Below are positions 25,224 to 34,195 of a stretch of DNA of 64,000 nt, piece by piece. Source of the stretch: Porphyromonadaceae bacterium FC4 (GTDB lineage Bacteria > Bacteroidota > Bacteroidia > Bacteroidales > Porphyromonadaceae); the NCBI GenBank assembly GCA_900120395.1, contig LT635553.1, positions 1,470,254 to 1,534,253 on the forward strand, in the 5' to 3' direction. The stretch's first letter is position 1. Each line of letters starts with the position of its first letter. A program made the translations under genes and the position numbers. Under the pieces are notes generated by a model. The model was given only the letters and a program-made list of their open reading frames with translations. It was not told the DNA's origin and searched no databases.

Positions 25224-26603
25224 ATGTACAGATACACAAGAGACCTACTGCTCCTGCTACTGCTCGCATGTAGCGCCGTAACCTACGGTCAATCCCAAAC
25301 AAACGTCATCGACGAGGTCGCATGGATCGTGGGCGACGAGCCCATACTCCGCTCCGACATCGAGCGTCAGCGTCTCTACTACGAGAGCATGGGGCAGCAC
25401 TTCCCCGGAAATGCCCGCTGCATCATCCCCGAGCAGATGGCAGTGCAAAAGCTCTTTTTGAACCAAGCACAAATAGACAGCGTCTACCCCAACGAGCAGA
25501 TGGTCAACCAAGAGGTCAACCACTGGCTCGAATCCGTGACGTCTGAGCTGGGTGGAAGAGACAAGGTAGAGGAGTACCTCGGTCAACGCTACTCACAGAT
25601 TCGTGAGGATCGCCTGAAGGTGGTTCGTGAGGAGTTCACAGTCATGCAGATGCAACGCCAACTCGTTGGCGAGATCGTGATTGCGCCAAGCGAAGTGACG
25701 CGGTTCTACGAAGAGGTGGACAAGGACTCGCTCCCCTTCATTCCTCAAACGGTAGAGGTACAGATCCTATCACTCAAGCCCAAGATGTCCATGACCGAAG
25801 TGGACCGGGTGAAGGCACGCTTGGTAGACTTCACCAAACAGATCAATAGCGGTGAACGGTCCTTTGAGACCCTCGCGCGCCTCTACTCGGAGGACAAGGC
25901 TACTGCAATGAAGGGCGGCGAACTGGGCTATCTGGGGCGTGCAGAGCTAGAGCCGGAGTTTGCCAACGTCGCTTTTGGGTTACGTGATCCCGGCAAGGTA
26001 TCACGCGTCGTACAGACCAAGCGTGGCTACCACATCATGCAGCTGATCGATCGACGGGATGACCTGATCAACGTGCGCCACATCATGCTGCGCCCCAACG
26101 TAGACATGAGCGAGCTGGACAAAGCAACCACACGACTGGACTCCATCGCTCACCTGGTGCGGGTGGACAGCCTTGACTTTGGCACTGCGGCAATGTACTT
26201 CTCTGCTGACGAGGACACCAGACTCAGCAATGGACAGATGGTCAATGGCAATACCCAGAGCAACCAGTACGGCACCTCGCGCTTCCAACTGGAAGACCTG
26301 CCTCAGGAGGTCTCTGCAGTTGTAGCAAAGCTGGAGGTCAACGAACTCTCACAGCCATTTAGGATGCACGACAAGGACAACAACGAGATCATCGCTATCG
26401 TTCGACTAAAGGACAGACACGATGGGCACCGCGCCAACGTCGTGGACGACTACCAGGTAGTAAAGAGCATCGTCGAAGCACGAAAGAGAAGCGAGCTGAT
26501 CGATGAGTGGATACGGGAGAAGCAAAAGACGACCTATGTACGGATTAGCCCGGCATACCGTGATTGCGACTTTCAATACCCAGGATGGGTGCTTGATAAC
26601 TAA
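25224..26603 (+). CDS. Periplasmic SurA-like peptidyl-prolyl isomerase (parvulin domains)
   Basis: 459 aa from ATG 25224 (MYRYTRDLLLLLLLACSAVTYG), which starts the signal peptide; the in-frame upstream ATG at 25152 lies inside glnS. Layout is an N-terminal SurA_N-like helical region (VIDEVAWIVGDEPILRSDIE), a first parvulin domain (about 170-275, ARLYSEDKATAMKGGELGYLGRAELEPEFANVAF, VVQTKRGYHIMQLIDRRD) and a second, more divergent parvulin-like region. SurA-type chaperones escort outer-membrane proteins to the BAM complex. The OstA-like gene follows 19 bp later, so the pair may serve envelope assembly together. Confidence 0.9.
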   Translation: MYRYTRDLLLLLLLACSAVTYGQSQTNVIDEVAWIVGDEPILRSDIERQRLYYESMGQHFPGNARCIIPEQMAVQKLFLNQAQIDSVYPNEQMVNQEVNHWLESVTSELGGRDKVEEYLGQRYSQIREDRLKVVREEFTVMQMQRQLVGEIVIAPSEVTRFYEEVDKDSLPFIPQTVEVQILSLKPKMSMTEVDRVKARLVDFTKQINSGERSFETLARLYSEDKATAMKGGELGYLGRAELEPEFANVAFGLRDPGKVSRVVQTKRGYHIMQLIDRRDDLINVRHIMLRPNVDMSELDKATTRLDSIAHLVRVDSLDFGTAAMYFSADEDTRLSNGQMVNGNTQSNQYGTSRFQLEDLPQEVSAVVAKLEVNELSQPFRMHDKDNNEIIAIVRLKDRHDGHRANVVDDYQVVKSIVEARKRSELIDEWIREKQKTTYVRISPAYRDCDFQYPGWVLDN

Positions 26604-26622
26604 GATGCACTAGCCTAACCCG

Positions 26623-28392
26623 ATGGCACAGGATACTCGCTCTATACTCCGCAGTCTGATGGGGGTCATCCTCCTCTTGGCAGGCTTGATCGCTACCGGA
26701 GCCGGACGCCCGATAGCGAAGGAGTATCCTTTTATGCCAAACGAGCAAGACTCTGTCCGACAGACTGGATCCCGCGACTCGCTCCGGCAAGTAGCCGGAC
26801 AAGACAGCACGGCACCATCGTCAAAAGAGCGCATATTCATCGAGCATGTCGACCTCTGGACCTACGACCAGGCGATCAACCCCGATGCTCAGGTGCTCAA
26901 GGGAAATGTGGTCTTTAGCCACAAAGATGCGACCATGTACTGCGATAGTGCCCTCTTGTACGAAAAAGCCAACCGCTTTGAGGCGTATGGAGAGGTACGT
27001 ATCGAGCAGGGCGACTCTCTGGATATCTACTGCAACTACCTTGACTACGATGGTGCCACGCTCCTAGCTCGTCTCCGTTACCTGGTGCGGATGGAGCATG
27101 GGCAAAACACCCTATACACCGACAGTCTGGACTACGACAGATCCATAGGGGTGGGCTACTATGCCGACCACGGGACGATCGTGGACAGTCTCAACATTCT
27201 CTCCTCCGTATACGGAGAGTACGACACGACGACCAAGACGGCAACCTTCAACGACGATGTAGAGCTGGAAAACGAAAACTTTACACTCTACTCGGACACT
27301 CTCTTTTACGACACCAATACCCACATTGCTACTATCCTGGGACCTACACGGATAGTAAGTGACAGTGGAGTGATCACGGCTACTCGGGGTACATACGATA
27401 CTGAGCGGGACATCGCCAACCTACTGGATCGAGCGGAGATCACTAGCAGCACACGATGGATGACCGGCGACTCTCTACAGTACGACCGAGCCAAGCAGTT
27501 TGCGGAGCTCTATGGCAACGTGATCCTGCGCGATACAGCCCAAAAAGTAGATCTGCGAGGCAACTACATCGAGTACAACGAGGCGACAGGACACGGACTG
27601 GCAAAGGACAGCGCCTACATCATGGAGTACTCTGAGACCGACACTCTATGGGCACATGCGCACCAACTAGAGCTGGTGAAGGTGGACTCGGTGAATAATG
27701 TATACAAAGGCAATGGAAACGTCCGACTCTACAGGAGGGACTTACAGGCTGTAGCGGACTCGCTGATATATCTCTCCTCGGACTCCCTACTCAACCTCGT
27801 GGGGCAACCCTATGTCTGGAGTGGTTCGTCGCAGGTCACCGGTGACAGCATCACACTGTACTTTGTCGACAGTACGCTCCACCATGCACACATCCGTCAA
27901 AATGCTTATCTGGCGGATCAGGTAAAGGAAGAGTATTTCGATCAACTTAGGGGACGCGAAGTGCTTGCCTATTTCTCTGACAACAAGATGGACTCGCTCT
28001 GGGCAAAAGGAAACGCCGAGAGCATCTACTACAACCTAAACACTGACAGTCTCATCACCGAACAGATCCGGAGTCAGAGCAGTGCGATATTGATGCAGTT
28101 TGAAGAAGAGCAGATCGAGCGTATCTTGCTCCTAGACAAAACAGTCGGTACCATTACCCCGGTCCCCCTACTGACACAAGACTTACTGATCTACCCCAAC
28201 TTCATATGGTTCCCCGAAGGGCGACCAATGGGTAGTTGGGATATATTTAGGACTACTCCACCTCCCGGCAGCAGCATGAGTGATGCACTAAAGGAGGCCT
28301 CCAAACCCAAAGGAAGCCTACTGAGCGACCCGGAGCCCGAAGAAGATGGGGGTAGTGAAGAAAACGACGAAACAGAACCAACAGAGACCTAA
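26623..28392 (+). CDS. OstA-like protein (LptA/LptD N-domain family)
   Basis: 589 aa. An N-terminal signal or anchor (SLMGVILLLAGLIATGAG) leads into repeated beta-taco OstA/LptA-type units: AQVLKGNVVFSHKDATMYCDSALLYEKANRFEAYGEV, TATFNDDVELENENFTLYSDTLFYD, AELYGNVILRDTAQKVDLRGNYIEY and VYKGNGNVRLYRRDLQAVADSL. The C-terminus is acidic. Such proteins are linked to LPS transport through the periplasm. The position between a SurA-like gene and mutL, with a small TM protein in between, is a layout I associate with Bacteroidales. Expected to be periplasmic; the exact role in Bacteroidota is not established. Confidence 0.85.
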   Translation: MAQDTRSILRSLMGVILLLAGLIATGAGRPIAKEYPFMPNEQDSVRQTGSRDSLRQVAGQDSTAPSSKERIFIEHVDLWTYDQAINPDAQVLKGNVVFSHKDATMYCDSALLYEKANRFEAYGEVRIEQGDSLDIYCNYLDYDGATLLARLRYLVRMEHGQNTLYTDSLDYDRSIGVGYYADHGTIVDSLNILSSVYGEYDTTTKTATFNDDVELENENFTLYSDTLFYDTNTHIATILGPTRIVSDSGVITATRGTYDTERDIANLLDRAEITSSTRWMTGDSLQYDRAKQFAELYGNVILRDTAQKVDLRGNYIEYNEATGHGLAKDSAYIMEYSETDTLWAHAHQLELVKVDSVNNVYKGNGNVRLYRRDLQAVADSLIYLSSDSLLNLVGQPYVWSGSSQVTGDSITLYFVDSTLHHAHIRQNAYLADQVKEEYFDQLRGREVLAYFSDNKMDSLWAKGNAESIYYNLNTDSLITEQIRSQSSAILMQFEEEQIERILLLDKTVGTITPVPLLTQDLLIYPNFIWFPEGRPMGSWDIFRTTPPPGSSMSDALKEASKPKGSLLSDPEPEEDGGSEENDETEPTET

Positions 28393-28395
28393 GCT

Positions 28396-28746
28396 ATGGG
28401 ACTGATGAGCTTCTATAAGCCCAAAAGGCCAAGTAAATTTAGATACACCTACCGATATTACGATGCCAAGAAAGAGGAGATGCAGAAAAAGATCACCCGA
28501 TCTCGGCGGAAGTTTTACCCGGAGGAGTTTGAGGATGAAGATCCCGAGCTGATAAAAGATAACCTCAGGGGAGCTTTTCACGAGCAGTCCGAGACGCTTG
28601 GATCATACAAGCGGGGCGAAGACATACGAGGAGCACTGCAGCAGAGAAACTGGACCCTGCTCCTGATACTCGTACTGCTATTGGTCTTTTTCCTTTGGCT
28701 TTACGACAACATTGGCCTCAAGTTCTTTGCTTTTCTAGGATTTTAG
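28396..28746 (+). CDS. Small tail-anchored protein of unknown function
   Basis: 116 aa, starting 3 bp after the OstA-like stop. A basic N-terminus (MGLMSFYKPKRPSKFRYTYR) and a charged middle (KKEEMQKKITRSRRK, EEFEDEDPELIKDNLRG) lead to one C-terminal transmembrane helix (WTLLLILVLLLVFFLWLYDN). No known domain is recognised. The tight coupling to the OstA-like gene suggests an envelope role; a tail-anchored topology is inferred. Confidence 0.8.
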   Translation: MGLMSFYKPKRPSKFRYTYRYYDAKKEEMQKKITRSRRKFYPEEFEDEDPELIKDNLRGAFHEQSETLGSYKRGEDIRGALQQRNWTLLLILVLLLVFFLWLYDNIGLKFFAFLGF

Positions 28747-28767
28747 GTGACAGAACACTCGTCCAAG

Positions 28768-29053
28768 CAGGGCTCACGCATTTGAAGTTTAATAAGTAGT
28801 CGGTGGTTTACCGCTCGGGGAGGGGGTGAAAAACTTGACGGATAGAAGAGAAATGTTTCCAGTAGGAAAGAAAATGATTTGATGGATAGTAGCGATCTGT
28901 TTCCAGTAGGAAACTTTTTTAGTACACGTCACTTCTTTCTTGAGAGGTTGAAGAAAAGAGCCCTCGCAGCTCTGCAAAAGATCAATGCCACCAAAGGCCC
29001 CACCGACATCATCACCGCCGACTACTTATTAAACTTCAAATGCGCGAGCCCTG
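28768..29053. mobile_element. MITE copy 2 (286 bp) with 10-bp target-site duplication
   Basis: The left end CAGGGCTCACGCATTTGAAG continues TTTAATAAGTAGTCGG. The right end is its near-perfect reverse complement (CCGACTACTTATTAAACTTC, then AAATGCGCGAGCCCTG), giving about 37-bp terminal inverted repeats. Identical 10-mers CTCGTCCAAG flank it (28758-28767 and 29054-29063). Inside are a TACCGCTCGGGGAGGGG segment, a double-hairpin repeat, AGTACACGTCACTTCTTTCT and AGCTCTGCAAAAGATCAAT, all shared with MITE copy 1. No transposase is encoded. It lies between the tail-anchored protein gene and mutL. Confidence 0.92.
28833..28920 (+). repeat. Double-hairpin dispersed repeat, copy 4 (inside MITE copy 2)
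   Basis: Two units, CTTGACGGATAGAAG and TTTGATGGATAGTAGC, lie 44 bp apart. Both end in TTTCC-AGTA-GGAAA, with six Ts after the second hairpin. Orientation and position within the MITE match copy 2. Confidence 0.88.
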
Positions 29054-29218
29054 CTCGTCCAAGCCCAAAGCATTTGGACCTATGGCGAAGCAAAGCGGTT
29101 TATCCGACCAATGTTTAGCTCTGACAATAATGATTTAATGTGCAACATTAGCACCTGAAGTATCCAGTTTTACCTAACCAACGACTTTCTACATACCCTC
29201 ATTTTATTAGTTTAGACC

Positions 29219-31051
29219 ATGGACAGCCTCATCAAGCTCTTACCGGACAACATAGCCAATCAGATCGCTGCCGGCGAAGTGATACAACGTCCCGCATCCG
29301 TGGTCAAGGAACTGGTGGAAAACGCCGTAGATGCCGGTGCAGAGAGGATACTCATAGAGATCAAGGATGCCGGCAAGACGCTGATACAGGTCATTGACGA
29401 TGGCAAGGGGATGGCTCCCATGGACGCCCGTATGTCTTTTGAGCGACATGCCACCAGCAAGATAAGTACGGCACAGGACCTTTTTGCACTCCGAACTCTG
29501 GGGTTTAGAGGTGAAGCTCTGCCCTCAATAGCCGCCGTCTCACACGTCACACTACAGACCTGCACGGCGGACAATCCCAAGGGAATTAAGCTCGAGCTAG
29601 AGGGATCCAAAGTGGTATCGAGCGAGGAGGTGGTCTGTGCCAAGGGAGCCAACTTCTCGGTGCGTCACCTCTTTTTCAACGTCCCTGCTCGGCGGAAGTT
29701 TCTCAAGCAAGACACTACCGAGTTTCAACACATTCTCAATGAGGTACGCAACGTAGCTGCCGTCCGACCCGAGATCGCCTTTACACTCAAGCATAACGGA
29801 CAAGTCACCCTCACGCTGGAGCCGGCACTGCCCAAGCAACGGATCATTGACCTATTTGGAAAAAAACGACTCCAAGATGCCCTGATCTCCATCGAGGCGG
29901 AGACCCCTCTGGTGACCCTGAAAGGCTTTGTCTCGCGCACCGATCATACACGCAAGCGAGGAGCGCAACAGTACTTCTTTGCCAACGAACGCTACATGAA
30001 GCACCCTTTCTTTCACCGAATGGTGCTCAATGCGTATGGCAATATGATCGCCAAGGACGAGCAGCCGGAGTACTTCATCTATCTGACGGTGGATCCCGCT
30101 GCTATCGATGTAAACATTTCGCCCACCAAGACCGAGATCAAGTTTGAAGGCGAGAGCGACATTGGTTCCATCATCTTCTCTACCGTTCGGAGAGCATTGA
30201 TGCAGGGTGCCGCTGTCCCTACTCTGGACTTTAGCACCTCGGAGTCCAGCCTACAGATACCCGTTGCTCGAAACGAAGATCCGGCACTAATAGGAGAGCC
30301 TCCGACGTCCCATTCGTTTCGAAATGTCGGTAGCAGGATCAACCAACACACCACCATCCCCAGTAGCATAAATAGCAGTGGCAGTAGCTCCATGCCCGAC
30401 CTATCGGACTGGAAAAACTTCTATGCCAACTTTGAGAAAAATCGCTCCAAAGCGACTACTCAGCCACTCCTTGACACTCCCAAGACAACAAGTATCGAAG
30501 AGCCTATCCTGCTTGGCGAGTATGCGCTCCTTCCCTTCGAAGAGAACATCTACATTGTCCAGCTCAGGAGAGCACGATACCAGGTAATCTATCAGCAGCT
30601 CTACAGATCGCTGAAAACCGGCAACATCCCATCTGCGCCCCTGCTCTTTCCCAGTCTGCTGGATCTTTCACCGGAGGATAGCACTCTTCTCTCGAGTCAC
30701 ATGGATGAGCTGGTTGCATTAGGATTTGACCTCTCCGACATGGGGCAAGACAGTATCTCCATCAACGCTGTACCCACCGGAGTCACAGCAGGATCAGAGG
30801 AGGAGCTCCTGGTCGAAATGCTGGCAGAGTGCAGATCCTCGGCAAAAGAGACTCAGGACACCCTTCTCGAAAAGCTACTCGAAACTCTTGTACAGCACCG
30901 TGTCCGCAGTTTCCAGACCCCGGCTAGTCCGGCTCTGGCACGTGAGCTCATTGCGGAGCTACTTCGCCTACCGGAGTACTTGGTAGCTCAAAACGGGCGA
31001 ACCATCATATCCATCATCACCCCAAAAGAACTAAACAGCAGATTCAAATAA
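29219..31051 (+). CDS. mutL: DNA mismatch repair protein MutL with an apparently degenerate endonuclease site
   Basis: 610 aa. The N-terminal GHKL ATPase is intact: IANQIAAGEVIQRPASVVKE, ENAVDAGAERI, VIDDGKGM, RHATSKI, LGFRGEALPSIAAV. The transducer domain follows (to about 330), then a Ser/Thr-rich linker (about 345-425) and the C-terminal dimerisation domain. In species without MutH this domain normally carries a DQHAxxE endonuclease motif. At the aligned place (about 448-454) the sequence is QLRRARY, and the usual C-terminal Cys/His metal ligands are not visible in QTPASPALARELIAELLRL. No stop or frameshift is present. It coordinates mismatch repair with MutS; nicking ability is doubtful here. 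Confidence 0.95.
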   Translation: MDSLIKLLPDNIANQIAAGEVIQRPASVVKELVENAVDAGAERILIEIKDAGKTLIQVIDDGKGMAPMDARMSFERHATSKISTAQDLFALRTLGFRGEALPSIAAVSHVTLQTCTADNPKGIKLELEGSKVVSSEEVVCAKGANFSVRHLFFNVPARRKFLKQDTTEFQHILNEVRNVAAVRPEIAFTLKHNGQVTLTLEPALPKQRIIDLFGKKRLQDALISIEAETPLVTLKGFVSRTDHTRKRGAQQYFFANERYMKHPFFHRMVLNAYGNMIAKDEQPEYFIYLTVDPAAIDVNISPTKTEIKFEGESDIGSIIFSTVRRALMQGAAVPTLDFSTSESSLQIPVARNEDPALIGEPPTSHSFRNVGSRINQHTTIPSSINSSGSSSMPDLSDWKNFYANFEKNRSKATTQPLLDTPKTTSIEEPILLGEYALLPFEENIYIVQLRRARYQVIYQQLYRSLKTGNIPSAPLLFPSLLDLSPEDSTLLSSHMDELVALGFDLSDMGQDSISINAVPTGVTAGSEEELLVEMLAECRSSAKETQDTLLEKLLETLVQHRVRSFQTPASPALARELIAELLRLPEYLVAQNGRTIISIITPKELNSRFK

Positions 31052-31070
31052 TCTCTAAACCCTTAGTATT

Positions 31071-34000
31071 ATGAACAAACTCTTATTCACCCTTACAACC
31101 GCTGTCTGCTCGATTGGCATGGCGTCTGCCCAGACCTTTATGGAGTGGCAGGATCCAAAGGTCAACGAGATCAACAGACTTCCTGCGAGGACAGACTTTC
31201 ACGCCTACTCTCTACTGCAGGATGCCTTGGACGACGACCTTTATCGCTCAAAGAACGTTCTGAGTCTAAACGGCGACTGGAAGTTTTCCTATACCCAGGA
31301 TGCCAAAGGCTATCCGAGTGACTTCTTCCAGACCGGATACGACGACTCAGACTGGCGAACCATGCCTATCCCCGGTATGTGGGAGCACCACGGAGTGAAT
31401 GACCCAATGTATGTCAACACCGGCTTTCCCTGGCGTGGTCACTTCACCAACAAACCCCAAGAGCCCAACCCCGTACCCATTACCAACAATAGCGTCGGCT
31501 CATACCGACGCTCCTTTGTCCTCCCGACTGTTTGGGAAGGCAAGGATGTGACCCTGCACATTGGTGCCGTGACCAGCTGCGTTTACGTCTGGGTCAATGG
31601 CAAATTTGTCGGATACAGCGAGGACAGCAAGCTGGCTGCTGAATTCGACATCACGCCCTACATCAAACTTGGAGAGGAAAACCTGATTGCTTTCAGAGTA
31701 TTCCGCTGGTGCGATGGGACCTATTTCGAGGATCAGGATATGTTTCGCTTCACGGGATTTTCGCGCGACGTCTACCTCCAAGCCCGTCCAAAGGATCGAC
31801 TCAAGGACGTACGCATCAACCAAGATCTAGTCAACAACTACCAAGACGGACTATTGATTCTACAGCTCGAGTCAACCGGTTCGCCGGCATACCGACTGGA
31901 GCTCTGCAATCCCGATGGGCAGAGCGTGTGGCAGCAAAAAGTGACAGCCACCGGGCAAAACACCGTCACGGCAGTCATCCCCAATGTGCTACCCTGGACG
32001 GCTGAGACCCCCAACCTATACACGCTGACCATCAGGAGCTATGTAGATGGCGTACAGTCGGAAGTGCAGCAGCACCAAATTGGGTTTAGAAACATCGCCA
32101 TACGTGGCAATATTTTCCAAGTCAATGGCAAACGGATCCTCATAAAGGGGGTCAACCGCCACGATATGGCACCGGAGAGTGGTCCTGTTCTTTCCAAAGA
32201 GCAGATGCTGGCAGATATACGTCTGATGAAGAACTTCAACATCAACGCCGTCCGCACCTCTCACTACCCCAATGACCCCTACTTCTACCACTTGTGCGAC
32301 AAGTATGGGATCTACGTCCTTGCCGAGGCCAACCAAGAGACACACGGCATGGGCTACGGCGATGAGAGCCTTGCCAAGTTCCCTCTCTGGGAAAATCAAC
32401 ACGTGGAGCGCAATACCCGCCACGTCAGCACCCTGTACAACCACCCATCCATCATCATCTGGTCCATGGGCAATGAGTCCGGTGACGGTGTCAACTTCAC
32501 CGTAGCCAAGCAGGAGATCCTCAAGATAGACCGTTCACGCCCGATCATGCAGGAGCGAGCGTGGAACGGCGACAACACCGACATCTATGCCATCATGTAC
32601 CGCACTCCGCAGACGCAGGAGGAGTATGCCCTAGACAATCCTACCAAGCCCTACATCATCTGCGAGTACGCACACGCCATGGGCAACTCTCTTGGAAACT
32701 TTAGGGAGTACCAGGAGCTGTTTCACAAGTACGACGTCCTCCAGGGTGGCTTCATATGGGACTTCATCGATCAGAGCCAGTACCACTACATCAATGGTAT
32801 CCGGGTACAGGGCTACGGAGGTGACTGGAACGACTACGATCCGTCGGACAACAATTTCTGCAACAACGGGCTCTTCACCATCTACAAGACTCCCAAGTCC
32901 CCTGCTTTCGAAGCAAAGTATGGCTACCAAAATGCCCGAACAAAGTTTGAGCGTACCGGTGCCACTTCAGGCGATCTCCTGATCACGAACGACTTTGTCT
33001 TCAAGCCACTGACTGACCTCTCTCTCACTTATGAGGTCACTTGCAATGGGATGGCTATACTGAGTCAGACTATCCCCTGTCCGGAAGTAGCACCCCAGCA
33101 GACAGTGCGCCTATCCATCAGCCTGCCTGATATCCCCTTTGATGCCGACGCATTCCTCAACGTCACCTACCGTCTCAACCAGACACAACCTCTGATCGAC
33201 AAAGGTTGGGTGGCAGCCAAGGAGCAGTTTGTACTCCAGAGCAACGCCCGGTTCATGCCGGAGCTCACTACTTCAGGTACACTCAGCGTGGACGACAGCA
33301 ACCAGGACAAACTGATCATTACAGGAGCAGATGGTCTGCAGATCACTTTCGACAAGAAGACCGGGCTCCTCTCCGGCTACACCGTGGCAAATACTGCATA
33401 CATGACTCCCGGCACCAGCCTAGAGCCCTGCTTCTACCGTGCACCCAATGACAACGACATCGGTGCCAACCTACAGAAGCGCTGGGGAGCTTGGCGCAAA
33501 CCTACCCTCCGCCTGCAGTCGTTTGATCAGAGCAGCCGGTCCGGTCAAGTGCTGATTACGGCACACTACGAGCTTCCTGAGCCGAATGCGTCACTGACCA
33601 TGAACTACACTATCGACGCCAAGGGGATGGTACTCTTCACTCAAGAACTGACTCGCCACGATGACAATACGAAGTCACTTCCCTTCCGAGTAGGCATCAG
33701 GCTGCAGATCCCCAAGCAGTACGAAAACCTTGTCTACTTTGGCAGAGGACCGCACGAAAACTACTCCGACCGAACCAACAACGACTTCATTGGACTGTAT
33801 GAGCAGCGTGCTACAGATACGTTCACGCACCAGTACAACCGTCCTCAGGACTCCGGATTGCACAGCGACGTCCGCTACTGGACCGCTCTAGACTTTGATG
33901 ATCGAGGAATAGGCTTTTACTCAGACCGTCCGTTCTACGCCTCCACCCTGCCCTACAGCGTGGAGCAGCTCGAGGACTATCCGGAGAAAGGTCAGAGCCA

Positions 34001-34190
34001 CACCGAGCTTTTGGAAGAGGATCCGACCTCGCTCTTTGTCCACATCGATGCCTACAGTGCAGGCATTGGAGGCATTGACTCGTGGGGTGCCCTACCCATG
34101 GAGAGCTATCTGCTCAAGGAGCGTAGCTACACACAGCAGGTCCTCTTCACTCCGGTACACCGTACGCTCAGTACCTCTCCGAGAGAGTAA
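31071..34190 (+). CDS. GH2 beta-galactosidase (LacZ-type), exported
   Basis: 1039 aa, starting 19 bp after mutL. A signal peptide (KLLFTLTTAVCSIGMASAQ) precedes the five-domain LacZ layout: jelly-roll sugar-binding domain (FLNGDWKFSY-like LSLNGDWKFSY), Ig-like domain, and a TIM barrel with ILIKGVNRHDMAPESG, the acid/base in WSMGNESGDG (about E468) and the nucleophile in ICEYAHAMGNS (about E532). A second Ig-like domain and the large C-terminal Bgal_small_N domain (GTSLEPCFYRAPNDNDIG) follow. It would release terminal beta-galactose from host or dietary glycans in the periplasm. The Xer recombinase gene starts 5 bp later. Confidence 0.95.
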   Translation: MNKLLFTLTTAVCSIGMASAQTFMEWQDPKVNEINRLPARTDFHAYSLLQDALDDDLYRSKNVLSLNGDWKFSYTQDAKGYPSDFFQTGYDDSDWRTMPIPGMWEHHGVNDPMYVNTGFPWRGHFTNKPQEPNPVPITNNSVGSYRRSFVLPTVWEGKDVTLHIGAVTSCVYVWVNGKFVGYSEDSKLAAEFDITPYIKLGEENLIAFRVFRWCDGTYFEDQDMFRFTGFSRDVYLQARPKDRLKDVRINQDLVNNYQDGLLILQLESTGSPAYRLELCNPDGQSVWQQKVTATGQNTVTAVIPNVLPWTAETPNLYTLTIRSYVDGVQSEVQQHQIGFRNIAIRGNIFQVNGKRILIKGVNRHDMAPESGPVLSKEQMLADIRLMKNFNINAVRTSHYPNDPYFYHLCDKYGIYVLAEANQETHGMGYGDESLAKFPLWENQHVERNTRHVSTLYNHPSIIIWSMGNESGDGVNFTVAKQEILKIDRSRPIMQERAWNGDNTDIYAIMYRTPQTQEEYALDNPTKPYIICEYAHAMGNSLGNFREYQELFHKYDVLQGGFIWDFIDQSQYHYINGIRVQGYGGDWNDYDPSDNNFCNNGLFTIYKTPKSPAFEAKYGYQNARTKFERTGATSGDLLITNDFVFKPLTDLSLTYEVTCNGMAILSQTIPCPEVAPQQTVRLSISLPDIPFDADAFLNVTYRLNQTQPLIDKGWVAAKEQFVLQSNARFMPELTTSGTLSVDDSNQDKLIITGADGLQITFDKKTGLLSGYTVANTAYMTPGTSLEPCFYRAPNDNDIGANLQKRWGAWRKPTLRLQSFDQSSRSGQVLITAHYELPEPNASLTMNYTIDAKGMVLFTQELTRHDDNTKSLPFRVGIRLQIPKQYENLVYFGRGPHENYSDRTNNDFIGLYEQRATDTFTHQYNRPQDSGLHSDVRYWTALDFDDRGIGFYSDRPFYASTLPYSVEQLEDYPEKGQSHTELLEEDPTSLFVHIDAYSAGIGGIDSWGALPMESYLLKERSYTQQVLFTPVHRTLSTSPRE

Positions 34191-34195
34191 AGGCC

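Noticed and set aside
28879-29118. 79-codon frame spanning the MITE end
   Set aside because: It crosses the double-hairpin repeat, the MITE end and the target duplication, so it is an accident, although KKRALAALQKIN recurs in MITE copy 1 and could be a transposase relic.
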